Origin: Diphasiastrum complanatum
Lineage: Eukaryota; Streptophyta; Lycopodiopsida; Lycopodiales; Lycopodiaceae
Assembly: GCA_029204225.1 (NCBI GenBank)
Contig: CM055096.1
Location: forward strand, 73,154,919-73,218,918
Reading direction: 5' to 3'
Length of the DNA: 64,000 nt
How positions within the stretch are numbered: the stretch's first letter is position 1; each line of letters starts with the position of its first letter. Both the position numbers and the translations under genes were made by a program. Positions 22,315 through 32,870 of this stretch are shown here, piece after piece. The notes beneath the pieces were generated by a model, which had not been told where the DNA came from, did not search any database, and saw only the letters and a list, made by a program, of their open reading frames with translations.

Positions 22315-23050
22315 CTTAAGCAAGCACCTAGAGCCTGGTTCGAATGAATCAATGATTATCTTTTGCAAATCGACTTTCATTCGACTGTTGTTGACTTGAA
22401 TGTCTACATCAAACATGATGGTCCAAACTACATCATTGCACTTTATATAGATCTATGTCTGCTTTCAAACAATTCTAACTCTCTGTTAGAAATCACTAAG
22501 TCAAATCTTTCTAAAGAATTCGACATGACATATTTAGGACCAGTTCACTATCTGCTTGGTATTCATATCCTTCGTGATCAGACCAAGACGACATTTTTTC
22601 TAAGCCAAGAGAGGTATATGCAAAACATTTTGGACAAATTCGGATTGCTCGAATCAAAGCCAATTGATTTGCCAATGGATCCATGACTTAAACTCAATAA
22701 AGATATGTGTCCTTCGACACTTGCTAGACACTTGTTGAGATTTTCGACATGAAGAACTATCCATACCACTCACTTATCGGCTCATTGATGTATGCGATGG
22801 TGTGCACCAGACCCGATCTGGCATACACAGTTAACACACTCTCTCAATTCATGTCGAATCTAGGAATCCAACATTGGAAAGCACTCAAAAGAGTGATGAA
22901 ATACATTCAAGCGACAAAGAACCAAGTTTTTTGTTATTCTGGCAACTTGGCTACAACTTTATGTTTATTTGGCTATTCTGATTCAAAAGACACCAGAAGT
23001 GTACTTGGGATCTATGTACACATATTGGCTAAATCATTCACCTATATATT
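22315..23050 (+). pseudogene. Copia C reverse transcriptase and RNase H, downstream part
   Basis: Continues with KQAPRAWFE, a stop, then LYIDLCLLSNNS where an active element has YVDD (catalytic residues altered), MTYLGPVHYLLGIHILRD, YPYHSLIGSLMYAMVCTRPD, HWKALKRVMKYIQATKNQ and LFGYSDSKDTRSVLG. Truncated in RNase H near 23050, with stops and frameshifts at 22348, 22683 and about 22740. Confidence 0.9.
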
Positions 23051-23295
23051 ACATATGTGATTAACAAAAAACATTATTGTATATCACTTTGTTGCAAAAA
23101 TAGTTTTGTCAAACACCAATTTAACTAGGTATGTTATTTTTTTCATCATCTCTAACAAGCTATTTAAATCGAAACACATTGTAAAATTATAAAATCATAT
23201 TCTTATTTGAGTTTGTATGTTATGTAATTTGTCACCACCATCAACTATTTCTTAGGAATGCAAATTTGAAAATTTTACATTTAAATTTGTAGTAA
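23051..23295. other. Gene-free AT-rich spacer
   Basis: No coding region or repeat identified. Confidence 0.4.
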
Positions 23296-23959
23296 TACAA
23301 TATTCATAACAACATTTTTCCAAAGCTTTTTGCATGTACTTACATATTCTACACTTTCATACTTTTTCTTGTGAAATATAGTCTTCAAAACCTTTGATAA
23401 AGTGCATGTTAAAAAACACAGACTCTCCAACGATCACCTAATGCCAAGGCATGGCCATCCCTTGCTATCTACAAATTTGATTGGTTGTACTTTTTAGCTC
23501 TCAAAATAGAGTTCAGCTCACTTCCATGTGGCAATTAGTGGTGATGTCCCACAAATGTGAGAGTGGGGGAGATGCTACCACCATTTTGGAGAGATAGTGG
23601 TGTCATCTCTTATCTCCATTAGATGGTAACAATATTCATAACAACATTTTTCCAAAGCTTTTTGCATGTACTTACATATTCTACACTTTCATACTTTTTC
23701 TTGTGAAATATAGTCTTCAAAACCTTTGATAAAGTGCATGTTAAAAAACACAGACTCTCCAACGATCACCTAATGCCAAGGCATGGCCATCCCTTGCTAT
23801 CTACAAATTTGATTGGTTGTACTTTTTAGCTCTCAAAATAGAGTTCAGCTCACTTCCATGTGGCAATTAGTGGTGATGTCCCACAAATGTGAGAGTGGGG
23901 GAGATGCTACCACCATTTTGGAGAGATAGTGGTGTCATCTCTTATCTCCATTAGATGGT
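23296..23959. repeat. 332-bp perfect tandem duplication
   Basis: The unit ACAATATTCATAACAACATT...CCATTAGATGGT occurs at about 23296-23627 and 23628-23959. I found no difference on reading both through. The end of each unit (GATAGTGGTGTCATCTC...) resembles repeats at 61310 and 61918. No gene inside. Either a very recent duplication or an assembly artefact. Confidence 0.95.
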
Positions 23960-24002
23960 TGTTGCACCACCACAAGTGTCCCCCTTCCCCACCACACACG
24001 TC

Positions 24003-24205
24003 TTTGCTAAACAATGCTTCTTGGTTTCCAAGGGAAGGCTGTAACCTGGGACCAAAGAAACTTTGGATGTCAAGCTAACCAGCTGAGCCAATCCGGTTGG
24101 GTTTTGCTAAACAATGCTTCTTGGTTTTCAAGGGAAGGCTCGAACTTGAGACCAAAGAAACTTTGGATGTCAAGCTAACCAATTGAGCCAACTCCCTTTT
24201 TGCTA
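24003..24205 (-). repeat. Tandem ~100-bp tRNA-like repeat (SINE-like)
   Basis: Two units (about 24003-24102, 24103-24199) and the start of a third begin with TTGCTAAACAATG. On the minus strand each contains an A-box-like TGGCTCA(A/G)(T/C)TGGTTAGCTTG, a hairpin CCAAAGTTTCTTTGG where the anticodon arm would be, and a B-box-like segment (AGTTCGAGCC in the second copy, degraded in the first). This is the anatomy of a tRNA-derived SINE head. A third copy is at 60720-60780. Confidence 0.65.
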
Positions 24206-24299
24206 AACAATGACCCGACAAGCTACACAATGACGGACCTGACGGACTTGCCATTATATTTATGTAGTCCTTTAAAAAAGTTTGAAGTGGAGTGAATTT
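24206..24299. other. Upstream region of the methyltransferase gene
   Basis: Short spacer; a TATATTTATG stretch at about 24256 could be a TATA element. Unproven. Confidence 0.3.
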
Positions 24300-24411
24300 T
24301 CCAAACTCTATCTTCTTCTTCTCTCATTCATTCAATCCTACGCTTTCACATTCCTTTTAGCATTTGCGCTCGAGGAGGAGGAGGAGGAGGCTGGCTGTTC
24401 TCTCAATATAC
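24300..24411 (+). other. Probable 5' untranslated exon of the methyltransferase gene
   Basis: CT-rich leader (CTTCTTCTTCTCTC at 24312-24325), then GAGGAGGAGGAGGAGG at about 24373, then a strong donor-like ATAC|GTAAGC near 24412. Typical of a plant 5' UTR exon; no transcript evidence. Confidence 0.4.
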
Positions 24412-26293
24412 GTAAGCATTTAATGTTTCCAGCGTATTTTATAGATTTATAGAAGCACGTTATACAGATGGTAATGACACAACAAACATGGTTGTGATCC
24501 AATGTTTGGAAAATGATCTGCGCTTTTCACACTCCAATTTCTACTTCGCAAATGGGATTGGCTGCTCAGTGCTAGACAATAGATGTTTGTTTATACCCAT
24601 TATTTCAAGCGCCTTTCAATGTTAGGTCATAGTTTTTTTTGCAAAGGGTTTTGGTGCATTTTGTCGAATGCATGGCTGTTTATGCATATGTGTCTTATGT
24701 CTACTCTTATTGGCATGTTTTTGCTATCGCGTTTCAGAATTTTGAAGGTATTTAATGGGGTAAAATTTCAACTAGTTAAGGCTACAAATTTCACAGTTCT
24801 ACGTTCTATTCTGTCGTTTTACCGCTTTCTCTGAAGCGTTGTTAGGGTTTTTGTAAGGTTGGCTTGTAATTTTTGCCAGCACTGTTCATGAGGTACTTGC
24901 AAAAGTACAGGATTCTGTTCTTTGAATGCTGCAATTTCCTTCTTAAGGACTAACATGCCTGTGCCTTTGGTCTTTTCATTTTGCTGGTATTCACTTCTTG
25001 CTCATTTTCCATGGTGAGCCAGACCAGGAGGAATAGACTATAGATGTGTAGGAACTTTATGTCACAGTTGGAACAAAACTATCCCCTATAGCATTAAAAT
25101 GGTAGTTGTTTGAGCTTGTCAAGCAAGAATTGATGCATGTAAGTTTAGTAGTAACTATAATTATACCTGTCTTCTAGTCTCACAGTTGCAATTTTATTTC
25201 TTCACCAAACTAGTGGACAATTAGCGATTCAGCTGTAAATTGCATGAGTTTGTTATTGCTAGTCTGATTGTGCGAGTGAATTTTGCGGGTATTCTGAAAC
25301 TATCAGTATATGCATTTTACCTCCGGTAGGATTTGTAACATAGTTTCAACAAAGTGGTTCCGTTGATGGGCTCGTGCTTTTGAATATGCAGATGGTTCAT
25401 AAAGGCTGCAGGAAAGAAGAGGGCCTTGGGGTGTAGACAATCCTTTTGTTGATCTTTAGGTGGCTTGATTATCATTGCTTGCTCACAAACCGTGAGCAGC
25501 CGAAAGGCTATATAAATTTGTGGAGGGGAGGATTTGTTGGATCATATGATCCAGAGGGTAAAAATCTTGGACATCACTCTGTGGGGTCGTACACACATAG
25601 TCTGGAAACCACGATGTTTTCTACACGTAAAGGTACCTGATTCTCTCTGTCCTCTTTGACAAGAGAGAACAACGCTTTTCTTTATGAAATCCTATGAAAA
25701 GAATATTGAACCTGTCATGGCATACTGACAAGTTTTGAATATTCATGGGTTTTTGAAGCTTTTTTTGAAGAAAATGTAAGGAGCAATTTCATTGTAACTT
25801 TTATCAGTCAAAATAAAATGCAATGCTGATCTAATCTCTCCCTCTTTATATCTTATATGTAATTAATGCAGGATGTTGTACTTTGCTAGAAGATAAAGCA
25901 GCTCCATAGTAGCTTGTGCCCTAGCCCTGCCCAGTAAGTTACTGAACTTGCTGAAAATTCATGACCCTTTGAACAGGCGTCATCATCTCTAGCAATGAAA
26001 GTGATGACGTGATTCCAATGACCAAGCATAACTAGGCAAGAAAGTGGACATTCATAAAAAGCACAAATTACAAGGGTGGTTTGTGGTTTGTTTTCATGAG
26101 ACTTTTAGTAACAGTAAACTTGTATTTGGCTACTATTCTTGCTGATGATGAAAGCTTTTGGAACAGATATGCAACAAATTAGCTACTGATTTAACTAATG
26201 GGAGCTACTTAACTTTGCTGTAGCTTATACAGCATGCTTACCCATTTTGTAATTTTCAAGTACTTATCTCAAATGATTGTAGCTCTTTAACAG
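24412..26293 (+). other. Presumed intron(s) of the methyltransferase gene
   Basis: Possible small exons exist: 25455-25632 (after TTTAG, before a GTACCT donor, open in one frame) and about 25873-25930 (after AATGCAG, before GTAAGT). None gives a start codon that joins in frame with the exon at 26294, so the N-terminus is unresolved. Confidence 0.35.
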
Positions 26294-26998
26294 GCTAAGG
26301 CCATTGCATCCACTAGTACAAATGCTGGAGGTGACAAAGCAGAGAAAAGAACCGCAAGTGCATTACAAGCACAAGCAAGAGAAGTCACAAGTGTTTCACC
26401 TGTGGCCACAGCATGGGACCTATTTTGGAAGGCGGGGTTCACGCCCTGGGATTTGAAGGGGGTAACTCCAGTAATAAGTCATCTTCTTGAAGAGAATAAG
26501 ATTCCAGATGGTTTGGCTCTTGTTCCTGGATGTGGATTGGGATATGATGTTGTGGCTATGGCATCTCCAACAAGGCATGTCATTGGTCTTGATTTCTCAG
26601 AAACGGCTCTTGAGCAAGCAAAAAAACTGGCCACTCTGAGCCCAAATTCAGAATTTGCAGAGTTTCAAATTGCAGATTTTTTCACTTATGCTCCTCCCAT
26701 GAAATTTGATTTCATATTTGACTATACATTCTTTTGTTCTATTGATCCAAACTTGAGACCTGAATGGGCAAAGAAAATGGCAGAGTTGCTCGCAGTGGAC
26801 GGTGAGCTTATCACACTAATGTACCCTCTTGGTGATAAACGAGAGCGCCCTGGTAGAGTATCCTTAATTGATTATGAGGAGGTGTTACGACCTTGGGCTT
26901 TTAAAGTGTCGACTGTAGAGGTTAATATTCCCAGTGCTCCATCACGGAAAGGTCGTGAAAGTTTAGTCCGATGGGGAAGAATGGCTGCAAACTTCTGA
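26294..26998 (+). CDS. HOL-type S-adenosylmethionine-dependent halide/thiol methyltransferase (final exon)
   Basis: Enzymes of this family (Arabidopsis HOL1, TPMT-like fold) move a methyl group from S-adenosylmethionine to halide, thiocyanate or bisulfide. Seen here: WDLFWKAGFTPWDL near residue 39, SAM motif I as LVPGCGLGYDVV (about 76-87), VIGLDFSETALEQAKKL, the family signature DYTFFCSIDP, GELITLMYPL, and C-terminal SRKGRESLVRWGRM. The exon starts at 26294 after AACAG; TAA at 26288 in the same frame shows splicing is needed, and there is no in-frame ATG before the domain, so the start lies in an unidentified upstream exon. 234 residues are encoded here. All catalytic blocks lie in this one exon, whereas angiosperm HOL genes are split by several introns. 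The stop is TGA at 26996. The domain is intact. Confidence 0.88.
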   Translation, partial: AKAIASTSTNAGGDKAEKRTASALQAQAREVTSVSPVATAWDLFWKAGFTPWDLKGVTPVISHLLEENKIPDGLALVPGCGLGYDVVAMASPTRHVIGLDFSETALEQAKKLATLSPNSEFAEFQIADFFTYAPPMKFDFIFDYTFFCSIDPNLRPEWAKKMAELLAVDGELITLMYPLGDKRERPGRVSLIDYEEVLRPWAFKVSTVEVNIPSAPSRKGRESLVRWGRMAANF

Positions 26999-27494
26999 AT
27001 ATCTTTGTAGTTGAACATCATCGGAAATTCATTTGTGAGTTGATGAGCTTGGAGGTTTGGTGGAAGTACTGTTTATCAATGTTATATTATATGCTGGGCG
27101 TCTGCTAAGAACTTCATAAACATGTATCATGATTTTATATAGCATGTAGTGAAATTTGGAGTGAAGGCGCTATTTTATTCTCTTGCTTGGTAGAGAAATC
27201 CTTTTTATATTCCTGCCTAGTGTGTTTCAATCATTCAGATCTATGTTTTTGCTACACTATTAGTTTGTTTCACGTACAACTTTTTGTGGTTTTGAAAGAA
27301 GCCAGGCTTGTTACATGGTCATAGAAACATGACCCAAAAAAAGAATCTTCCAGCTTGCTGACGTGAATGAATAGAAATGGCCATCCAAAGTTGCTATGTG
27401 AAGTATAGCTGAAAAATATTGTTTGATCGCTATTGGGTCTCATTTGTCACCATTTCTCATCAGTTACAAGTATATAAGCAAAACATGTCAATGT
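26999..27494 (+). other. 3' flank of the methyltransferase gene
   Basis: Non-coding, AT-rich. No canonical AATAAA close to the stop. Ends at the target duplication of the hAT element. Confidence 0.4.
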
Positions 27495-27502
27495 GTTAGT
27501 AT
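27495..27502. other. hAT target-site duplication GTTAGTAT, left copy
   Basis: GTTAGTAT at 27495-27502 and 32961-32968. An 8-bp duplication is diagnostic for hAT insertion. Confidence 0.93.
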
Positions 27503-27560
27503 CATAGGTCCCGCGGTACTGGGTATCGCGGATCCCGGTACCGCGGTACCATAATATAAT
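27503..27560. repeat. Left terminal inverted repeat of the hAT element
   Basis: CATAGGTCCCGCGGTACTGG..., with GGTACC at 27537-27542 and 27545-27550. An AT-rich stretch follows immediately. Confidence 0.85.
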
Positions 27561-27880
27561 AATATAATTAATATTTAATATTTTTAAAAAAAATTTAAAC
27601 CTAATCTACCCGCCCCCCTCGCTTCTTTTCTCCCAATTTTTTTGTAGCCATCGTTGCCCTACCTTCGCTGCTGGTTTTGTTGCCCTGCCTTCCCTGCCTT
27701 GCGTCTGATTTGCGTCGCCCTTAGCCCACAGACCGCCCTGCCTTGCATCTGATTTGCAAGAACCTGCCTTCGCCCATTTTCAACGTCTCTCACACAGTGT
27801 ACCCTGCTGTTTTTTTTCCAGCGTTCCATCCTTGCATCTTTAGCTTCATCTGCATTTTGTCCCTAGTTTTCTCCATCGCA

Positions 27881-30598
27881 ATGGTGCAATCCGACCTTTC
27901 CGGTCTGTGGGACGAGGTAGACATTGTCAGGCGGGTTGCCGACAAGTCCAACAAGATCGGACAGAAGATCGTGCGCTGTCGATATTGTCTCGTCAAATTT
28001 GCTGCATCCCTCACTCGCCTTAAAGGCCATCTACTCGGTGCACGCGCCAAAAATGGTGCCACCTTGAATGTTGCCCCTTGTGGCAGCATGACCGTCCCCG
28101 ACAGGCAACGACTACTGGACACCTATGGGCCGCGGCTCGTGGTGGTGGAGAACACCATTTCGGAGGGAATTCTCCGATTTTGTACCGCTCCTTATGTGGC
28201 TGACCCTGAGTTGCTGCCTGCTTGGCTGGCACGCATGAGGGGAGTGCATCCTCGTCCAGTCCCTTTGCCCCTCATCCCCTTCAGACAGTTCTGCCTCACG
28301 CACCCCCATCTGCTCAGATTTCGGTGGATCCCGTCCCATCGTGTCCGCCAGTTGCCACTGTGGTTCCACCTTCACGTCCTGTTGCTCGCACGCCCCTGGT
28401 TTACGACTTTTTCATGGACTTTCCGCCACCCGAGCAAGCCCATGATGCTACTGTTGAGGCCTTTGAGGATGTGGAAGAGATCCCTTCTTCCTTCCCTTCC
28501 CATCCGAATGACCTCCTCAGCCAGCAGTTTTTGTACCCATGCCAGATGTTGCCCCTCCACCAGTGCACCCCACCTATGCTGCTGCACCCATCCCTGCCAG
28601 TGCATCCCACTCTCCCCATTCCACGTCTACAGCCGATGCATCCACCAGTGCCCAGCCTGTCGCGTCATCGTCCATTCCCGTCACGGTTGGTGCACCGTGC
28701 TGGAAGTCCACCACCCGTCGCCCACTAGGTAGAGCCCTTGTGCAGCAGACCATTTGTGGCGCGCATCAGCCACACATGGACAGAGAGGCCACACAGGTCG
28801 TGGCCAGGTTGATTTACAAGCTGAACCTACCTTTTGCCACCACCGATTTGAGCCCTTCAGAAGGGCATTCCGCCTTGCACAGTCTGTCAGCCCTGGCTGG
28901 AGAGTCCCTGGTTTGGAGGTTGTCCGCACACACATGCTGATAGATAGGATTGAGTCCTTGTCTAGAGAGATGGAGCCTCTACGCCGCCACTGGGCCACAT
29001 ATAGATGCAACATCATGTCCGATGGCTGGACTGATGTCAGGAGGAGGCCGATCCTCAACATCTTGGTCTCCAGTTGCATGGGTACACAGTTTTTGAGAGC
29101 TGTGGATTGTAGTAGGGAGGGGAGAGTCATATCTGCAGATTTCATGTACGGTGTCATTAGGTCTTCCATACTGTCCATAGGCCCCCAACATGTCGTTACG
29201 GTGGTGACAGACAATGCCACCAACTGTGTTCAGATGGGTGTCCTACTAGAGGCCGAGTTCTTTCACATCGTTCATACCCCCTGTGCAGTGCACGACATAG
29301 ACCTTCTCATGGGGGACATAGGTGCACTTCCCTGGGTTAGAGCCATCGTCCGTGAGGCCCTCTTCCTGGTGACTTTTGTCACCAGAAAGAGGCGTGTTCT
29401 TGCCATGTTCCGGGTGTTCAGCCATCTGGACCTTCGTAAGCCAGCCCCCACACGCTTTGCATTTGACTTGGTGGTCATCGACCGTCTGATCAGGTGTAGG
29501 GCGCAGCTTCTACAGATGGTTGCCAGTGATCCTTGGCGTGCCAGTACGTTTTAGCACACTGAGGATGGGGAGCACTTTTCTTCCACGGTGAGGGGAGACC
29601 AGTTCTGGAGGGATGCACAGACATTGTCAGGACTGCTTCGACCACTCTACATTGTGCTCCGCATGGCTGACAGCGAGGGGTCGACACTTGGACTTGTATA
29701 TGAGCTCATGGATCGGATTGGACAGTTCCTGCAGCTGCCCATCTTGCAGCCAGAGAGGTAAGAAGTATAGTAATGTAATTGCCCTTTATCTTTTTAGTAA
29801 TTGCTAGTTTGTTTTTCTGTCAGTGTTAAGTTTTTTCGTAATGCCCTAAACCACATGCCTCTCACCTGCAGGATGACAGAGCTGAAGTTCATATGAGAGA
29901 CGCGGTGGAACTACTTCCACAGGAGTATCCACAGCGTTGCACACATGCTGCATCCCCTCTTCCTCTCTTCGACACAGATCGCAGACAGGGAGTTCGAGGC
30001 CGATTGGCTTCAGTACATTCACAGGGTGGGTCCACACATAGGTTTGGATTCTATCAGGCTCATGGAGGAGCTCGCTGCATTTCGTTTCGGCATGGGCACG
30101 TTCGGGAACCCGGCTGCTCAGGATCTAGAGAGGAGACAACTTCCCATTACCTGGTGGACCATGTTCGGTAGCACCTATCCATCCATACAGTGTCTTGCAC
30201 TGCGTGTCCTTTCTTAGGTATGCATCTCATTTCATCCTCCATTGCTGTGTTTCGTTGACCTTCCACCCGTGCACATGTGTTGAAGCATTTCATTGCACGT
30301 ACCACAAGACTGCGCTGCCCCCGTGTGTGAGCGTAATTGGAGCACATGGGCACTGATTCACACGAGGAGAAGAAACCAGTTGTCAGTGAGTCAGTTGGAG
30401 CGGTTGGTGTTCTATAGCACCAACGCACGTCTCGTCAGGAGACTTCCGACCATTACGAGCGCATTGCAGGTGATTAGTTATTCTGCCATAGCATGTTGGT
30501 TGACTCCTAGTACGTTGGTTTCATTTTTTTATAAAGTTGTCTCTCTGACATGCAAATTTTAAACCTTGCAGACCAAGATATTTGATTTGGAGCGCTAG
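27881..30598 (+). pseudogene. hAT transposase (BED zinc finger, DUF659, hAT dimerisation region), broken
   Basis: Start ATG at 27881. A BED-like finger has C33, C36, H50 and C67 (CRYCLVKFAASLTRLKGHLL). A proline-rich linker switches frame at about 28240 and 28540. Then MDREATQVVARLIYKLNLPF, another frame change near 28830, and DUF659: SDGWTDVRRRPILNILVSSC, VVTVVTDNATNCVQMG, HIVHTPCAVHDIDLLMGDIG, PAPTRFAFDLVVIDRL. TAG at 29552 interrupts, but the same frame goes on (HTEDGEHFSSTVRGDQFWRD) to a GTAAG donor near 29758. A second exon from about 29872 has an early TGA, then RWNYFHRSIHSVAHMLHPLF. A third, from about 30303, holds the hAT-C signature ERNWSTWALIHTRRRNQLSV. Gene architecture is clear but at least three frame changes and two stops disable it. 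Confidence 0.88.
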
Positions 30599-31730
30599 GT
30601 TGACTTGCCTATGGACAATACCCATCCCATGCTTGCAGATGACCTGGGCACACAGTTGATGGCAGAGAGAGAGAGGGAGCTTGCCGAGATGAGAGAGAGA
30701 GAGAGAGAGAGCTTGGGCTTGAGCACAGAGAGCCCCCATTGTATGAGGCAGATGAGCCAGTGTCAGAGGATGAGCATGATGAGGATGAGCCCATTCGGGT
30801 TGTGTTTGCCATATCATAGAGGGATTAGGCGGATGATACAGGTGCAAGGCACACGCCACGGGCGGGGGTCACAGGTGCATCACGTGGCAGAGGTGGGACA
30901 CATGGCACAGGTTATACCGGGAGACAGGTAGGGCACACAGGGGGGGCCAGTGGCATACCTACTTATGCCGACATGATAGAGGAGGCTCTTGATAGAGGGC
31001 AGAGTGATTTAGATGCCAGTCCGACAGATGTTTGGATGCGTGCAGTACAGAGTCATGGCCGTTACTACGACAACACACCAGAGGAGGCACCAGATGACTT
31101 TGATTGCACAGATTTGGAGGCCATGCAGGGTCTACAGGGTGCACATGATGAGGCACGGGATGAGGCTCGGGTTGATTCAGGGGTTGGTGCATAGGATGAT
31201 TCAGAGGTTGGTGCACAAGATGATTCAGGGGATGGTGCACAAGATGAGGCCCAGAGCCCAGAGCATTTATATTCAAATGCCCAGCTGGACGACTTGATTG
31301 CCACATTGGATTCGGAGGCTCAGCAGATGCCGACTGTCAGGGCACCCCCTTCATCTCTTGCCAGCATGCCTTACAGAGTCCTAGCCAGAGCAGCTGCACG
31401 AGGTGTCTACAGTTCCTCTAGCTCCTCATAGGGTATATGTGCGCCGCACAGCTCCTCCAGTGCCACCGATGCCATTCAGGCCTGCAGCCCCTCCATCGCC
31501 GTCCACTTCTGCAGCACCAGGTCTCCATGGCAGGCCACCATCTGTGCCCAGGTTTTCTCTTACAGCGCCCACATCCACAGTGGCATCTCCAGCTGCTCCT
31601 CCAGTGGCAGCACCCACTCCACATCCGCCTCCTTTGGCAGCATCCACTCCACTCGCTCCCCCTTTGGCAGCACCCAGGATGTACCGGTACCGGCCACCGC
31701 AGCGCCCCTTTTAGTACATATCGCCGCTGT
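30599..31730 (+). pseudogene. C-terminal low-complexity tail of the hAT ORF
   Basis: After KIFDLER and a stop, Glu/Arg-rich sequence (GAGAGA repeat at 30690-30712) and acidic repeats such as EVGAQDDSGDGAQDEA (31140-31260) with an in-frame TAG at 31192. Next comes a Pro/Ala/Ser-rich frame at 31403-31714 (PPVPPMPFRPAAPPSPST). Acidic and proline-rich tails are common in large plant hAT transposases. Several frames are open because of composition, so the true frame is uncertain. Confidence 0.45.
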
Positions 31731-31732
31731 AC

Positions 31733-32175
31733 TTGTCTCCTGCACAGCCAGTTCCTTCACCTGCAGCAGCCCCACAGGCACACACTCCACGAGCTCATCC
31801 TCCTCGCTCAGGTGCACAAGGAGTTCCCTCTTTTGCTTCCCTATCCCAGCCGGCCTCAGCTTGGGCCCAGCCTAGCCAGCCAGGTGATTTGCATGGGGGT
31901 GACGAGGCATTGACAGCTCCTCTTGTCCGCAAGAGACCAGGAAGGCCCAAGGGTGCACCGAACAAGAAAGGCAAGGCACAAAAACTGTCATTGGTTTGGC
32001 TTGCTTGGGAGTTGATGCGGAGGCAGATTGGGATGATGCTAATGAGGAGTCCTCCTCCTCGGACACACAGCCCATGCCAGTTCCAGACAGGCACAGATAT
32101 CGGCTGCGAGAGTCAGCTCAGGGCCCTGAGTTGTCTCCAGAGCATTCGTTTGAGTCAGAGCCTGAGCATTGATTG
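31733..32175 (+). pseudogene. AT-hook-bearing coding segment in the hAT element
   Basis: An open frame with a Pro/Ala-rich start and a good AT-hook, RKRPGRPKGAPNKKGK, at about 31930-31977 (core RPGRPKG, DNA minor-groove binding). It may be the last part of the transposase or a second protein of the element; splicing cannot be settled by eye. After about 32000 the frame looks less protein-like. Confidence 0.5.
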
Positions 32176-32510
32176 TGGCTCTGTTGTTTTAGTTTCAGTA
32201 GTTTGTCTCCAGCAGACGGTCTACCATTGTACTCAGATGATTTTTCACATTGTTCCGGATTTCTTTGTCGAGTCTGTCGCAGCATCTCTTGAATATCTGC
32301 CTCTTGCTTCCGATGTCTCTTGTTGTGCCTTCGAATATCTTCCTCAAGCTTCCTCATGGCTTCGCCCTTAGGCTTCGGTGGTATGTGCTCTGCCATCTCG
32401 ATCGACCTTCTCCTCACAGCACCCTGGCTCTCAAACAGCATGTCACCGGCTCTCTCACTGTCTATCACTAGCTCTCTCACAGCCTCTGAAAATGCCGACC
32501 ACAATGGCAT
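32118..32510 (-). CDS. Possible antisense ORF (130 codons) in the hAT 3' region
   Basis: Minus-strand ORF with charged, helical character (AMRKLEEDIRRHNKRHRKQE, then ADIQEMLRQTRQ), which looks like a short coiled coil. It overlaps the end of the plus-strand AT-hook frame, where the plus strand has little coding appearance. No family recognised. It could be a real convergent second gene of the element or a chance frame. Confidence 0.3.
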   Translation of the reverse strand: MPLWSAFSEAVRELVIDSERAGDMLFESQGAVRRRSIEMAEHIPPKPKGEAMRKLEEDIRRHNKRHRKQEADIQEMLRQTRQRNPEQCEKSSEYNGRPSAGDKLLKLKQQSHNQCSGSDSNECSGDNSGP

Positions 32511-32568
32511 TGTGAGTGCCTATTTATCCCCACAGCCTGATCGGCCATGTGGATCCCCATCATCTATT

Positions 32569-32745
32569 CATGTGCCTCTGTACCTGCCCCCATTTGATGC
32601 TCTCCCCTGTGTTGGTCTCCCATTGGCCCCATGGTCTGCTCACCCACAGTGCCCATGTGCCTCTGTACCTGCCCCCATGTGATGCTCCCCCCCTGTGTTG
32701 GTCTCCCATTGGCCCCATGGTCTGTTCACCCACAGTGCCCATGTG
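32569..32745. repeat. ~86-bp tandem repeat in the hAT element
   Basis: CATGTGCCTCTGTACCTGCC starts at 32569 and again at 32654; CATGTGCCACTGCACCAG at 32739 starts a third partial unit. The units share TTGGTCTCCCATTGGCCCCA. Confidence 0.85.
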
Positions 32746-32870
32746 CCACTGCACCAGTCCCCTGCACCATGTACTGTACCCTTTTTTTTTCCATTTTTTT
32801 GTCCTTTTTTGATAAGTAATAGGCAAAAAAAAAATTAAATATATTAGAAAATAAAAAATAAAATATTAAA

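Noticed and set aside
26402-26404. GTG as the start of the methyltransferase
   Set aside because: Non-ATG start without support; the frame extends upstream to a splice acceptor at 26293, so this is an internal codon.
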